Under the pieces are notes generated by a model. It was not told the DNA's origin, searched no databases, and was given only the letters and a program-made list of their open reading frames with translations. Positions 1 through 5,828 of a DNA stretch of 6,030 nucleotides are shown here, in pieces. The stretch is from an uncultured Clostridia bacterium (lineage in GTDB: Bacteria > Bacillota > Clostridia > Oscillospirales > Butyricicoccaceae). Location of the stretch: NCBI GenBank assembly GCA_910586575.1, contig CAJUJQ010000171.1, positions 1 through 6,030 of the forward strand, written 5' to 3'. Every line of letters begins with the position of its first letter. Position 1 is the first letter of the stretch. Both the position numbers and the translations under genes were made by a program.

Positions 1-7
1 TATTTTA

Positions 8-13
8 CCTTCT
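8..13 (-). promoter_or_regulatory. Candidate ribosome binding site for a gene starting beyond the window edge
   Basis: Read on the minus strand, AGAAGG is followed by TAAAATA and then the window ends. This is a good Shine-Dalgarno match at a distance that would place a start codon at or just outside position 1. It lies about 30 nt after the candidate promoter at 42-70. The downstream gene itself is not in the window, so this is an inference from spacing only. Confidence 0.35.
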
Positions 14-41
14 TTTTCTTCGAGTGAAAAGTGTCTACTTT

Positions 42-70
42 TTTATACCATATCATAATGTGAAGGTCAG
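42..70 (-). promoter_or_regulatory. Candidate extended -10 promoter reading out of the window
   Basis: On the minus strand CTGACC (70-65, 4 of 6 to the sigma-70/SigA -35 consensus) is followed by exactly 17 nt and TATAAA (47-42, 5 of 6 to the -10 consensus). The -10 is preceded by TGG, giving an extended TGn element. Transcription would start near 35 and reach the putative ribosome binding site at 8-13. The -35 lies inside one arm of the hairpin at 62-96. It would serve the gene downstream of rpoD and separate it from the operon. Found by eye only. Confidence 0.45.
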
Positions 71-96
71 CGCAGCTTGACGCTACGCCGACCTTC
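62..96 (-). terminator. 15-bp stem-loop downstream of rpoD, possible terminator or processing site
   Basis: In the minus-strand RNA the arms (96-82 and 76-62) pair over 15 positions with two G-U wobbles and a 5-nt loop, GUCAA. It is the strongest hairpin in the 155 bp after rpoD. No uridine run follows on the minus strand (the next bases are ACATTATG), so it is not a canonical intrinsic terminator. It could stabilise the 3' end of the operon mRNA, or end transcription with the help of a factor. The downstream promoter's -35 overlaps it. Confidence 0.4.
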
Positions 97-118
97 GCTT
101 AAAATGTTTTCTTACGTC

Positions 119-139
119 ACCGCCCCATTGAAAGGCGGT
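119..139. terminator. Small GC-rich stem-loop just after rpoD
   Basis: ACCGCC (119-124) and GGCGGT (134-139) form a perfect 6-bp stem with a 9-nt loop, about 17 nt past the rpoD stop codon. On the minus strand it is followed by GACGTAAG, with no T-tract. On the plus strand it is followed by TCTTTCTGTATGCTTTTTT, which is T-rich but interrupted. It may be a weak bidirectional terminator or an RNA 3'-end stabiliser. The direction cannot be decided from sequence. Confidence 0.35.
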
Positions 140-155
140 CTTTCTGTATGCTTTT

Positions 156-1400
156 TTAATTCAGGAAATCCTTGAGCTTTTTCGATCTGGACGGATGGCG
201 CAGCTTGCGGAGCGCCTTGGCCTCAATCTGGCGGATGCGTTCACGGGTAACATTGAATTCCTTGCCAACCTCTTCAAGCGTCCGGGTATGACCGTCCTCA
301 ATGCCGAACCGCAGGCGCAGCACCTTTTCCTCACGCGGCGTTAGGGTTTTAAGCACCTCGACCAGCTGCTCCTTGAGCAGCATAAACGAAGCCGCCTCTG
401 CCGGTTCTGGCGCGTCGTCGTCCGGGATGAAATCGCCCAGGTGGCTGTCCTCCTCCTCGCCGATCGGCGTTTCCAGGGAAACCGGCTCCTGCGCAATTTT
501 CAGGATATCACGCACACGGTCAACCGGCATATCCATTTCCTCCGCAATTTCCTCCGGGCTGGGGTCGTGACCCAGCTCCTGAAGCAGCTGGCGCGAAACG
601 CGGATAACTTTGTTGATGGTCTCCACCATGTGCACAGGAATGCGGATGGTGCGCGCCTGGTCGGCAATCGCGCGGGTTATCGCCTGCCGAATCCACCAGG
701 TTGCGTAGGTCGAAAATTTAAAGCCCTTGCTGGAATCAAACTTTTCAACCGCCTTAATCAGGCCAAGATTGCCTTCCTGAATCAAATCCAGGAACAGCAT
801 CCCGCGGCCGACATAACGCTTTGCAATCGAGACAACCAGACGGAGGTTGGCTTCGGCAAGACGCTTTTTCGCGCGGTCGCCGGTTTTAATGGCTTTGCGG
901 TAGTTCTTTTCCTCTTCCTCGGTCATGGGGTTTTCAAGCCCCGCCGCACGGTCAGCCTCCAGCTTGTTGATCGCCTCGATGGCTTCCGCGCCGGCGGTCA
1001 TTTGCTCGGCAAGCTTCAGTTCCTCATCTGGGGACAGCAAATCCACCTTGCCGATTTCCTTCAGGTACATACGGACAGGGTCGTCAATCGCGAACCCTTC
1101 TGCCAGAGCCGAGGTGTCAACCAGCTCCTCCTCGGGCACCTCCTCCACGTCGGCTACCTCGAAATCATCGTCATCCTGATTGACCGGCGCAAGGACATCG
1201 GTACCTTCGATTTCGATGCCCATATTTTCAATGGTCTCATAGACCTTATCAATATCTTCGCTTTCAAGTTCCAGCGTTTGCAGTGCGTCCGCAATTTCTT
1301 TCAGTGACAGTTTTCCGTTTTTCTTGCCCAGCGCAAGCAGATCGCGCAGTACCTGCTGCTGCTCCTGAATGCTTTGCTGCTGTTGTTGTTGTGCGCTCAT
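156..1400 (-). CDS. rpoD: RNA polymerase primary sigma factor (SigA/RpoD)
   Basis: This is the housekeeping sigma subunit, which directs core RNA polymerase to -10/-35 promoters. The protein is 414 aa. An acidic region 1.1-like N-terminus (about 10-100) is followed by region 1.2 (DDPVRMYLKEIG, 107-117). Regions 2.1-2.4 (about 180-258) carry RLVVSIAKRYVGRG, the core-binding LDLIQEGNLGL, and the -10-reading STYATWWIRQAITRAIADQA. Region 3 spans about 258-335. Region 4.2 (371-406) has the -35-reading helix-turn-helix VTRERIRQIEAKALRKLRHP. It is longer than Bacillus SigA (371 aa), mainly through about 36 extra residues between regions 1.2 and 2.1 (roughly 135-172). There is also a glutamine-rich start with six consecutive Gln from residue 4. 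The ATG lies one base after the dnaG stop and has GGGAGGA 7 nt upstream. The family call is certain; the roles of the insertion and the Gln tract are unknown. Confidence 0.98.
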   Translation of the reverse strand: MSAQQQQQQSIQEQQQVLRDLLALGKKNGKLSLKEIADALQTLELESEDIDKVYETIENMGIEIEGTDVLAPVNQDDDDFEVADVEEVPEEELVDTSALAEGFAIDDPVRMYLKEIGKVDLLSPDEELKLAEQMTAGAEAIEAINKLEADRAAGLENPMTEEEEKNYRKAIKTGDRAKKRLAEANLRLVVSIAKRYVGRGMLFLDLIQEGNLGLIKAVEKFDSSKGFKFSTYATWWIRQAITRAIADQARTIRIPVHMVETINKVIRVSRQLLQELGHDPSPEEIAEEMDMPVDRVRDILKIAQEPVSLETPIGEEEDSHLGDFIPDDDAPEPAEAASFMLLKEQLVEVLKTLTPREEKVLRLRFGIEDGHTRTLEEVGKEFNVTRERIRQIEAKALRKLRHPSRSKKLKDFLN

Positions 1401-1401
1401 A

Positions 1402-3165
1402 TCAAATTCCTCCCAGTCGGTCTTTTTCTCTATGGATTCGGCTCATCCGGAGCAACGGATCCTCCCCGCTGTCATCCGTGCCACTTTTCATCCGGCAGCT
1501 TTCAATCGTGGCTATGTAATCACCCAGCGCCTGCTGCCAGTTCGCTGTATTTACACGGTCCCCGCCAACAACCGCCGATAAATGCCGCATTTCATTTTCC
1601 TCCAAATATCCCTCGAAGGAAGCAATTGTCACCCGGTGGCCCTGCCGATGCAGGGTCAATGCGTGCGCAAATATCTTTTGCAGCACCTGTGCGGTAAACT
1701 CCTGCGGCGTAATTCGCGCGGCGACCTCGTCTATCAGGCTATCATCGGCAAAAATGAGACGAATAATACCTTCTTCCGCCCTTGCGGAGCGGACATTTTG
1801 ATATTGCAGCGTGCGGTCGCGCGGCTGTGCGGCGCTGACGACGGCACGGAGTTCCCGTTTTTCATCGGATTTTTGTTTTTTTCGTCGAACGGACAGCGCC
1901 CGTTTGACTTCAATCTCCATCGCTTCGACAGTGACCTTCGCCATTTTTGCGGCGCGCCCGGCGTATACCTCCCGCTCGACGGCGTTATCAATCTTCGCGA
2001 GCGTCCCTGCCGCTTCGTGCAGGAAGCGCACCCGCTCCTCGTCCTCGTCCAGGTCATATTTTGCGGCGATGCTTTCCAGCCGGTAGGCGTTGTCGCTTTC
2101 CGAGCGCTCAATCAGCTTACGGTAGGCGTCCGCACCTTTTTCCTTAATAAACTCATCCGGGTCCTTCGCGCCCGGGATGCGCAGTACCTTGACCTGTAAA
2201 TCGGTTTTTTTCAGCAAATCAATAGCGCGCTGTGCCGCATCCTGCCCCGCGCCGTCTGCGTCATAGGAAATCACAATCTTGCCCGTATGGCGGGAAATCA
2301 GGCGCACCTGTTCATCGGTCAGCGCGGTACCAAGGCTCGCAACCGCCGAGTCGAATCCGGCCTGATGCAGCGCAATGACATCCATATACCCTTCCGCAAG
2401 GATAAAGTAATCACTTTTTGTCTTTCGCGCCAGATTGAGCGCAAACAGGTTGCGGCTTTTATGAAAAATCGACGTTTCCGGCGAGTTAAGGTATTTCGGC
2501 TTGGAATCATCCATGACGCGCCCGCCGAACGCAATCACCTGTCCGCGCACGTCGATAATCGGAAACATGACGCGGTGACGGAAACGGTCGTAAACGTGTC
2601 CCCGCTCACTGCGGGAAGCTAACCCGGCGTCCAGCAGCTCCTCTTTAGAGTAGCCCTTTTCCGCCATGGCATTCAACAGGGAGGAAAAGCTGTCCGGCGC
2701 GTAGCCTAGCCCAAAATTATTCATCGTTTTGCGCGACAGTCCGCGGTTCAGGAAATATTTTGCGACAGTGGCGTTTTCCGGCAGCCAGAGCTGGCGGTGG
2801 AAGAAACGCGCGGCCTCGGTCGAAAGCCCAAGCAAACGTTTCCGCCTTTGCGCTTCGCGGGGATCGGCCTGGGTTTCCGGAACCTGCATACCGACCTGCG
2901 CCGCCATGAACTGCACCGCGTCCGGGAAAGACAGCCCCTCTGCGTGCATGATAAAGGTCAGAACCCCACCGCCGACGCCACAGCCAAAGCAATGGAACAT
3001 CTGCCGCTCCGGCGTAACGCAGAAGGACCCTGTTTTTTCGTTGTGGAAGGGGCATAAACCAAAGTATCTGCCACCGCTTTTTTTCAGCTGGACGTAGCGG
3101 CCCACAACATCCAGAATATCACAGCGCGCGTTCAGCTCGTCCAGAAATGCGCGGTCAAAGGCCAT
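1402..3165 (-). CDS. dnaG: DNA primase DnaG
   Basis: DnaG synthesises the short RNA primers for lagging-strand and origin replication and works with the replicative helicase DnaB/DnaC. The protein is 587 aa, a normal bacterial length. The N-terminal CHC2 zinc-binding domain has ligands C38, H41, C59 and C62. The RNA polymerase domain shows YDRFRHRVMFPI (192-203), AFGGR (212-216) and PKYLNSPET (223-231). The TOPRIM core has its catalytic glutamate E258 in LAEGYMDV and metal-binding D302 and D304 in YDADGAG. The poorly conserved C-terminal part (about 450-587) is the usual helicase-interaction domain. The zinc domain reads EKTGSF where most primases have EKTPSF. The ATG is supported by AAAGGAG 7 nt upstream. 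It lies 47 nt after dgt and one base before rpoD, consistent with co-transcription. Confidence 0.98.
   Translation of the reverse strand: MAFDRAFLDELNARCDILDVVGRYVQLKKSGGRYFGLCPFHNEKTGSFCVTPERQMFHCFGCGVGGGVLTFIMHAEGLSFPDAVQFMAAQVGMQVPETQADPREAQRRKRLLGLSTEAARFFHRQLWLPENATVAKYFLNRGLSRKTMNNFGLGYAPDSFSSLLNAMAEKGYSKEELLDAGLASRSERGHVYDRFRHRVMFPIIDVRGQVIAFGGRVMDDSKPKYLNSPETSIFHKSRNLFALNLARKTKSDYFILAEGYMDVIALHQAGFDSAVASLGTALTDEQVRLISRHTGKIVISYDADGAGQDAAQRAIDLLKKTDLQVKVLRIPGAKDPDEFIKEKGADAYRKLIERSESDNAYRLESIAAKYDLDEDEERVRFLHEAAGTLAKIDNAVEREVYAGRAAKMAKVTVEAMEIEVKRALSVRRKKQKSDEKRELRAVVSAAQPRDRTLQYQNVRSARAEEGIIRLIFADDSLIDEVAARITPQEFTAQVLQKIFAHALTLHRQGHRVTIASFEGYLEENEMRHLSAVVGGDRVNTANWQQALGDYIATIESCRMKSGTDDSGEDPLLRMSRIHREKDRLGGI
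1408..1414 (-). promoter_or_regulatory. Ribosome binding site of rpoD inside dnaG
   Basis: GGGAGGA sits 7 nt before the rpoD ATG and is formed by the final codons of dnaG (..CTG GGA GGA ATT TGA). The dnaG stop and the rpoD start are separated by one base (TGATATG). Ribosomes ending dnaG could therefore restart directly on rpoD, which suggests translational coupling. Confidence 0.85.
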
Positions 3166-3172
3166 TCAGCTG

Positions 3173-3179
3173 CTCCTTT
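3173..3179 (-). promoter_or_regulatory. Ribosome binding site of dnaG
   Basis: AAAGGAG lies 7 nt before the dnaG ATG, within the 47-nt dgt-dnaG spacer. It supports the chosen dnaG start. No hairpin with a T-run is visible in this short spacer, in keeping with read-through from dgt. Confidence 0.8.
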
Positions 3180-3212
3180 CATGCAAAGCTTTCCGCCCTT
3201 TCCGCAAAACAA

Positions 3213-4217
3213 TCAGGACTCCGTCAGCTTGTTCCAGCTTTTTGGGATGAAAAGGCGGCGATATGTAGAAATGGAATACCGGTCGGTCATGCAGGCGATA
3301 TAATCGCAGGAAACCCGCTCAACCGAGTCGCCCTCCTGCCGCAGCCGCTGGTAATCCTCCGGAAGCTCCTCCGGATGGTCAATAAAATACTGATACAGCG
3401 AACCCAGCATCGACTGGGCGCGCGCTTCTTCCCCCTTGGCGTTTACCGAGAGGTACACATTTTCAAACATAAAGGAGCGCAGCTCCATCATCGCTTCATG
3501 CGTTCCGGCGTCCATCCCAATCTCGTGATAGCGTTCCCCGTAATCAATCATTGCAATCACCATATGGTCAATGCGCTTGCCGTGGGTGCGCCCCAGCTCC
3601 CGCAGCAGCCGTTCCGGGATATCCTCGTTGCGGATAATCCCGCCGCGGATGGCATCGTCAATATCATGGTTTATATAAGCAATGCGGTCGGCATAGTGGA
3701 TAATCCGTCCCTCCGGCGTATCGGCGTGCTTTTTGCCGGTATGACAGACAATGCCGTCGCGCACCTCATAGGTCAAGTTTAAGTCCTCCAAACGGTCCAC
3801 CACGCGCAGGCTCTGCTCGTTGTGCCGGAAGCCAAAAGGGGAAACCTTGTTCAGCGCGCGTTCCCCCGCGTGGCCGAACGGCGTATGCCCAAGGTCATGC
3901 CCGAGCGCGATGGCCTCGGTCAAGTCCTCATTCAAATCCAGGGCGCGGGCAATGGTGCGTCCGATTTGTGCCACTTCAAGGGTATGCGTCAGGCGGGCGC
4001 GATAATGGTCGCCTTCAGGGGAAACAAAAACCTGCGTCTTGTGCGCAAGCCTGCGGAAGGATTTTGAGTGGATAATCCGGTCGCGGTCGCGCTGGAACTC
4101 GGTACGGTTGTCGCAGGGCGGCAGGGGTTTTAAGCGTCCGCGTGAGGCGGTAGACAGGGTTGCCCATTCAGAAAGGTTTGCCCGTTCGCGGTTCTCCAGT
4201 TTTCCCCGGATGTTCAT
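3213..4217 (-). CDS. dgt: HD-domain deoxyguanosinetriphosphate triphosphohydrolase-like protein
   Basis: Members of this family cleave dNTPs, classically dGTP, to the deoxynucleoside and triphosphate, and so lower or balance the dNTP pool. From the start chosen here the protein is 334 aa, the size of the short 'dGTPase-like' group typical of Gram-positives. The N-terminal block FQRDRDRIIHSKSFRRLAHK (41-60) and the TQVFVSPEGDHYRARLTH region are characteristic. HD-superfamily metal ligands are visible as H78 (RLTHTLEV), H107-D108 (GHDLGHTPFGH) and D177 (HYADRIAYINHD). The open frame extends upstream to a TTG at 4277 and an ATG at 4265, but neither has a ribosome binding site. The ATG at 4217 has AGGGAGGAG 9 nt upstream and begins where family homology begins. 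It is the first gene of the dgt-dnaG-rpoD cluster. True substrate preference cannot be told from sequence. Confidence 0.93.
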   Translation of the reverse strand: MNIRGKLENRERANLSEWATLSTASRGRLKPLPPCDNRTEFQRDRDRIIHSKSFRRLAHKTQVFVSPEGDHYRARLTHTLEVAQIGRTIARALDLNEDLTEAIALGHDLGHTPFGHAGERALNKVSPFGFRHNEQSLRVVDRLEDLNLTYEVRDGIVCHTGKKHADTPEGRIIHYADRIAYINHDIDDAIRGGIIRNEDIPERLLRELGRTHGKRIDHMVIAMIDYGERYHEIGMDAGTHEAMMELRSFMFENVYLSVNAKGEEARAQSMLGSLYQYFIDHPEELPEDYQRLRQEGDSVERVSCDYIACMTDRYSISTYRRLFIPKSWNKLTES

Positions 4218-4226
4218 AGCTGCGCA

Positions 4227-4235
4227 CTCCTCCCT
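4227..4235 (-). promoter_or_regulatory. Ribosome binding site that decides the dgt start
   Basis: AGGGAGGAG is a near-perfect Shine-Dalgarno sequence with 9 nt to the ATG at 4217-4215. It favours this start over the longer readings at 4265 and 4277, which have only AT-rich sequence without purine-rich boxes before them. Confidence 0.8.
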
Positions 4236-4377
4236 GTTTCCGCTCTGAATTCTACTTCCTATCATGTTATTACGCAAAATCCCGTGAAAAACCTTCTTTT
4301 TCGCATTAAATTTTGGGGATTCTTATTTTTTGGAGGATTAAACAAATTCAATCGCTTATTTTTAGGAAATATGCTGC

Positions 4378-4407
4378 ATTTTGACATGTGGAATTCACTG
4401 TTGTCAA
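4378..4407 (-). promoter_or_regulatory. Possible hybrid promoter at the element-dgt junction
   Basis: The inner part of the left terminal repeat reads TTGACA outward on the minus strand (4407-4402), a perfect -35 consensus. At 18 nt it is followed by CAAAAT (4383-4378), 4 of 6 to the -10 consensus and lying in the flanking host DNA. If active it would transcribe dgt-dnaG-rpoD with a leader of about 150 nt. The -10 is mediocre and the spacing is one base above optimum, so this is only a candidate. Confidence 0.3.
4386..4395 (+). repeat. 10-bp target-site duplication, left copy
   Basis: ATGTGGAATT directly abuts the left terminal repeat and is repeated without mismatch directly after the right one (4539-4548). 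A 10-bp duplication fits the 10-12 bp reported for IS231-type elements of the IS4 family. Confidence 0.85.
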
Positions 4408-4413
4408 CTTAAG
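4396..4413 (+). repeat. Left terminal inverted repeat of the MITE-like element
   Basis: CACTGTTGTCAACTTAAG pairs with 4521-4538 with a single mismatch at the seventh base (T against C). It carries an outward-facing TTGACA on the minus strand. Confidence 0.88.
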
Positions 4414-4520
4414 CGGATTGGAATTATTTGTAAGGCTTTTGGCGAACAAAATATTTGCCTGAGCCTGTCAAAATACCATACCTTAGATCGTTTCCATAAC
4501 TTGCAAAAATTCCCATAGCA

Positions 4521-4538
4521 CTTAAGTTGACGACAGTG
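4521..4538 (-). repeat. Right terminal inverted repeat of the MITE-like element
   Basis: CTTAAGTTGACGACAGTG is the inverse complement of the left end with one mismatch. It carries TTGACG reading outward on the plus strand, that is, antisense into the LuxC-family gene. Confidence 0.88.
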
Positions 4539-4548
4539 ATGTGGAATT
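4539..4548 (+). repeat. 10-bp target-site duplication, right copy
   Basis: ATGTGGAATT is identical to 4386-4395. Its last base is also the last base of the TAA stop codon of the LuxC-family gene. The element therefore landed just past this gene and left its reading frame and stop intact. Confidence 0.85.
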
Positions 4549-5828
4549 TAGAGGACTTCGGTCTCAATGATTTTCATGTAGCGCCGCAAGGCAAATTCCC
4601 CGTCATGCGCTTCGCCCGCCATCGGAAGCGACATATGCTCCCCGCGCCGGATACGGCACACTCCCGTGTACCGCAGCAGCCCGCTCAATGTTTCCCAGTC
4701 GGATGGCGCGCAGAGCAGCCCGGCGGTCTGCAAGTACCCTTTATAGGGACGCAGTACAGAAACAAGCTTTCTTCGCGGCAGGCGCTTGGCCCAGCAGTTG
4801 CCGCAGGTTAAGGAAAGTTCCAGCGTGCTGTCCTGCCCCGCCGTAACCGATGTGCGTTTGCCCGAAAACAACCGTGTGCCAGTCTGCCCCTCCAGCCACG
4901 CGGTGTATTGCAGCAGTGTAATTTGCGCCTGTGTCCCGATGTCCGGCGGCGGGAAGGCTTCCGCTTCCCGGTCGAGGATGGGCGCGAACCGTTCGCAGAA
5001 CCGGAAAAGCGTCCCCATGTCCTCTGTATCAACGAAAATCCCCTGGCAGGAAGAGCAAAGCAGCTGCCGGGTAGAGACGATTTGCCGCGCCAGTCCCGCC
5101 AGCGCTTCGTCAGACGCTTCCATGGTCGCATACGCGAAAGAAAGCTTGTGCCCCCATTCAATCACCCGCGCATTCAGCGAGGCCATCCGCCGCACGGCTT
5201 GTACGGCATCGTCACCACCCCAGACGACGATTCCATCAGCCAGATTTGCTAATCGTTGCAGGGTTTCCAAATCGCTGGACGGCGTGTCAAATACGTAAAT
5301 ATAGGGGAGCAGGCGCGGCTCAATTTCGGTCAGCGCGGCAAGCAGCAGCACCGACAGCCCCGCGTCGGACTGCGGCAGCTTTAAAAGGTTGATATTTCCA
5401 GCCAACAGCCCCTCAATCACGCTATAGGCCGGAAGCGCGTCTACATTGCCTGCCGCGATGTGCATCAGAACTCCCAGCGGCGCAAGCCTGCGCTCTATGG
5501 CAAAGGGGGTTCCCGGCGGCGTTTCCCGCACCGGGAATTGTTCAGCCCCCAGCTCGGTTTTCAGCTTGAATTCCAGGTTTTCCCGGCAGAAAAACGCCGT
5601 TGCTTGGTCAATTTGTTTCCGCGCTACAATGCCGTCCACAAGCATCAATTTGACTGCGTCATCGTATTCCCCTGCCGCAACCCGCCGCGCAAGGGTATCA
5701 CAGGCCGCAATGACACATTCCGGATCAGGATGCCCGGCAGCGCAGGCTTCGGCAATCCAGCCTGGCAGATGCGCAAGGGTTTCGCCGGTCTGCTCTGGCG
5801 GCAGGATTTTCCCTCTTGACAGAATCAT
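4548..5828 (-). CDS. LuxC-family acyl-CoA/fatty-acid reductase
   Basis: LuxC proteins reduce an activated fatty acyl group with NADPH to a long-chain aldehyde through a cysteine thioester and receive the acyl group from a LuxE partner. The protein is 426 aa; LuxC proteins are about 480. A central cofactor-binding stretch, HIAAGNVDALPAYSVIEGLL (123-142), is followed by AGNINLLKLP and VVWGGDDAV (201-209). The probable nucleophile is C258 in LLCSSCQGIFV, where the family usually reads CSSPQ. The C-terminus has GEHMSLPMAGEAHDGEFALRRY. The ATG has GGGAGG 6 nt upstream and overlaps the stop of the LuxE-like gene (ATGA), so the two are probably coupled. The TAA stop abuts the mobile element. No luxAB is seen, so bioluminescence is not implied; aldehyde for lipid, wax or alcohol formation is possible but unproven. 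Confidence 0.85.
   Translation of the reverse strand: MILSRGKILPPEQTGETLAHLPGWIAEACAAGHPDPECVIAACDTLARRVAAGEYDDAVKLMLVDGIVARKQIDQATAFFCRENLEFKLKTELGAEQFPVRETPPGTPFAIERRLAPLGVLMHIAAGNVDALPAYSVIEGLLAGNINLLKLPQSDAGLSVLLLAALTEIEPRLLPYIYVFDTPSSDLETLQRLANLADGIVVWGGDDAVQAVRRMASLNARVIEWGHKLSFAYATMEASDEALAGLARQIVSTRQLLCSSCQGIFVDTEDMGTLFRFCERFAPILDREAEAFPPPDIGTQAQITLLQYTAWLEGQTGTRLFSGKRTSVTAGQDSTLELSLTCGNCWAKRLPRRKLVSVLRPYKGYLQTAGLLCAPSDWETLSGLLRYTGVCRIRRGEHMSLPMAGEAHDGEFALRRYMKIIETEVL

Larger units (their letters stand above)
4218..4395. other. AT-rich leader between the mobile element and dgt
   Basis: These 178 bases carry no credible gene and are clearly AT-richer than the flanking coding DNA. They should contain the promoter of dgt-dnaG-rpoD, but no classical pair of boxes stands out. 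Weak minus-strand candidates are TTCACG-N16-CATGAT, with the -10 near 4262-4267, and the element-borne TTGACA described separately. No tRNA, riboswitch or strong terminator is visible. Confidence 0.6.
4396..4538. mobile_element. 143-bp MITE-like non-autonomous element, IS4/IS231-like ends
   Basis: The element is bounded by 18-bp terminal inverted repeats: CACTGTTGTCAACTTAAG on the left and the complement CACTGTCGTCAACTTAAG on the right, 17 of 18 identical. It is flanked by a perfect 10-bp direct repeat. Complementarity continues inward with mismatches: about 30 of the outer 39 bases of each end can pair without gaps, so the element is a long imperfect palindrome. A smaller nested hairpin is visible inside, with AGGCT pairing with AGCCT and GGC with GCC (about 4433-4466). 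No transposase frame fits in it, so it would need a helper in trans. The TCAACTTAAG core matches the ends of IS231 as I remember them (CATGCCCATCAACTTAAG). That family assignment is from memory and is less sure than the structure. Confidence 0.87.

Noticed and set aside
77..105. Plus-strand TTGACG-N17-TAAAAT, a near-consensus promoter aimed at the 3' end of rpoD.
   Set aside because: The spacing is good, but it lies within the hairpin region, no plus-strand gene follows, and AT-rich spacers produce such matches often. An antisense RNA is possible but unsupported.
441..1307. Long open frame (288 codons) on the plus strand opposite rpoD.
   Set aside because: It is fully antisense to a certain gene, has no recognisable domain, and arises from the GC-biased codons of rpoD.
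1582..2199. Plus-strand open frame of 205 codons opposite dnaG.
   Set aside because: It is antisense to conserved dnaG, with no family resemblance and no convincing ribosome binding site.
3147..3782. Plus-strand open frame of 211 codons opposite the end of dgt.
   Set aside because: It overlaps conserved dgt coding sequence and resembles no protein family known to me.
4283..4304. Short inverted repeat GAAAAA/TTTTTC in the dgt leader, considered as an operator or terminator.
   Set aside because: It is only six A/T-dominated pairs in AT-rich DNA, so it is expected by chance.
4309..4340. Two similar blocks (TTTGGGGATT and TTTGGAGGATT) in the dgt leader.
   Set aside because: They are short, imperfect direct repeats with no third copy, not enough to propose a binding-site array.
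4786..5298. Plus-strand frames of 94-170 codons opposite the LuxC-family gene.
   Set aside because: Composition is low-complexity (Ser/Ala/Arg-rich), typical of a reverse-frame shadow. No domain is seen.
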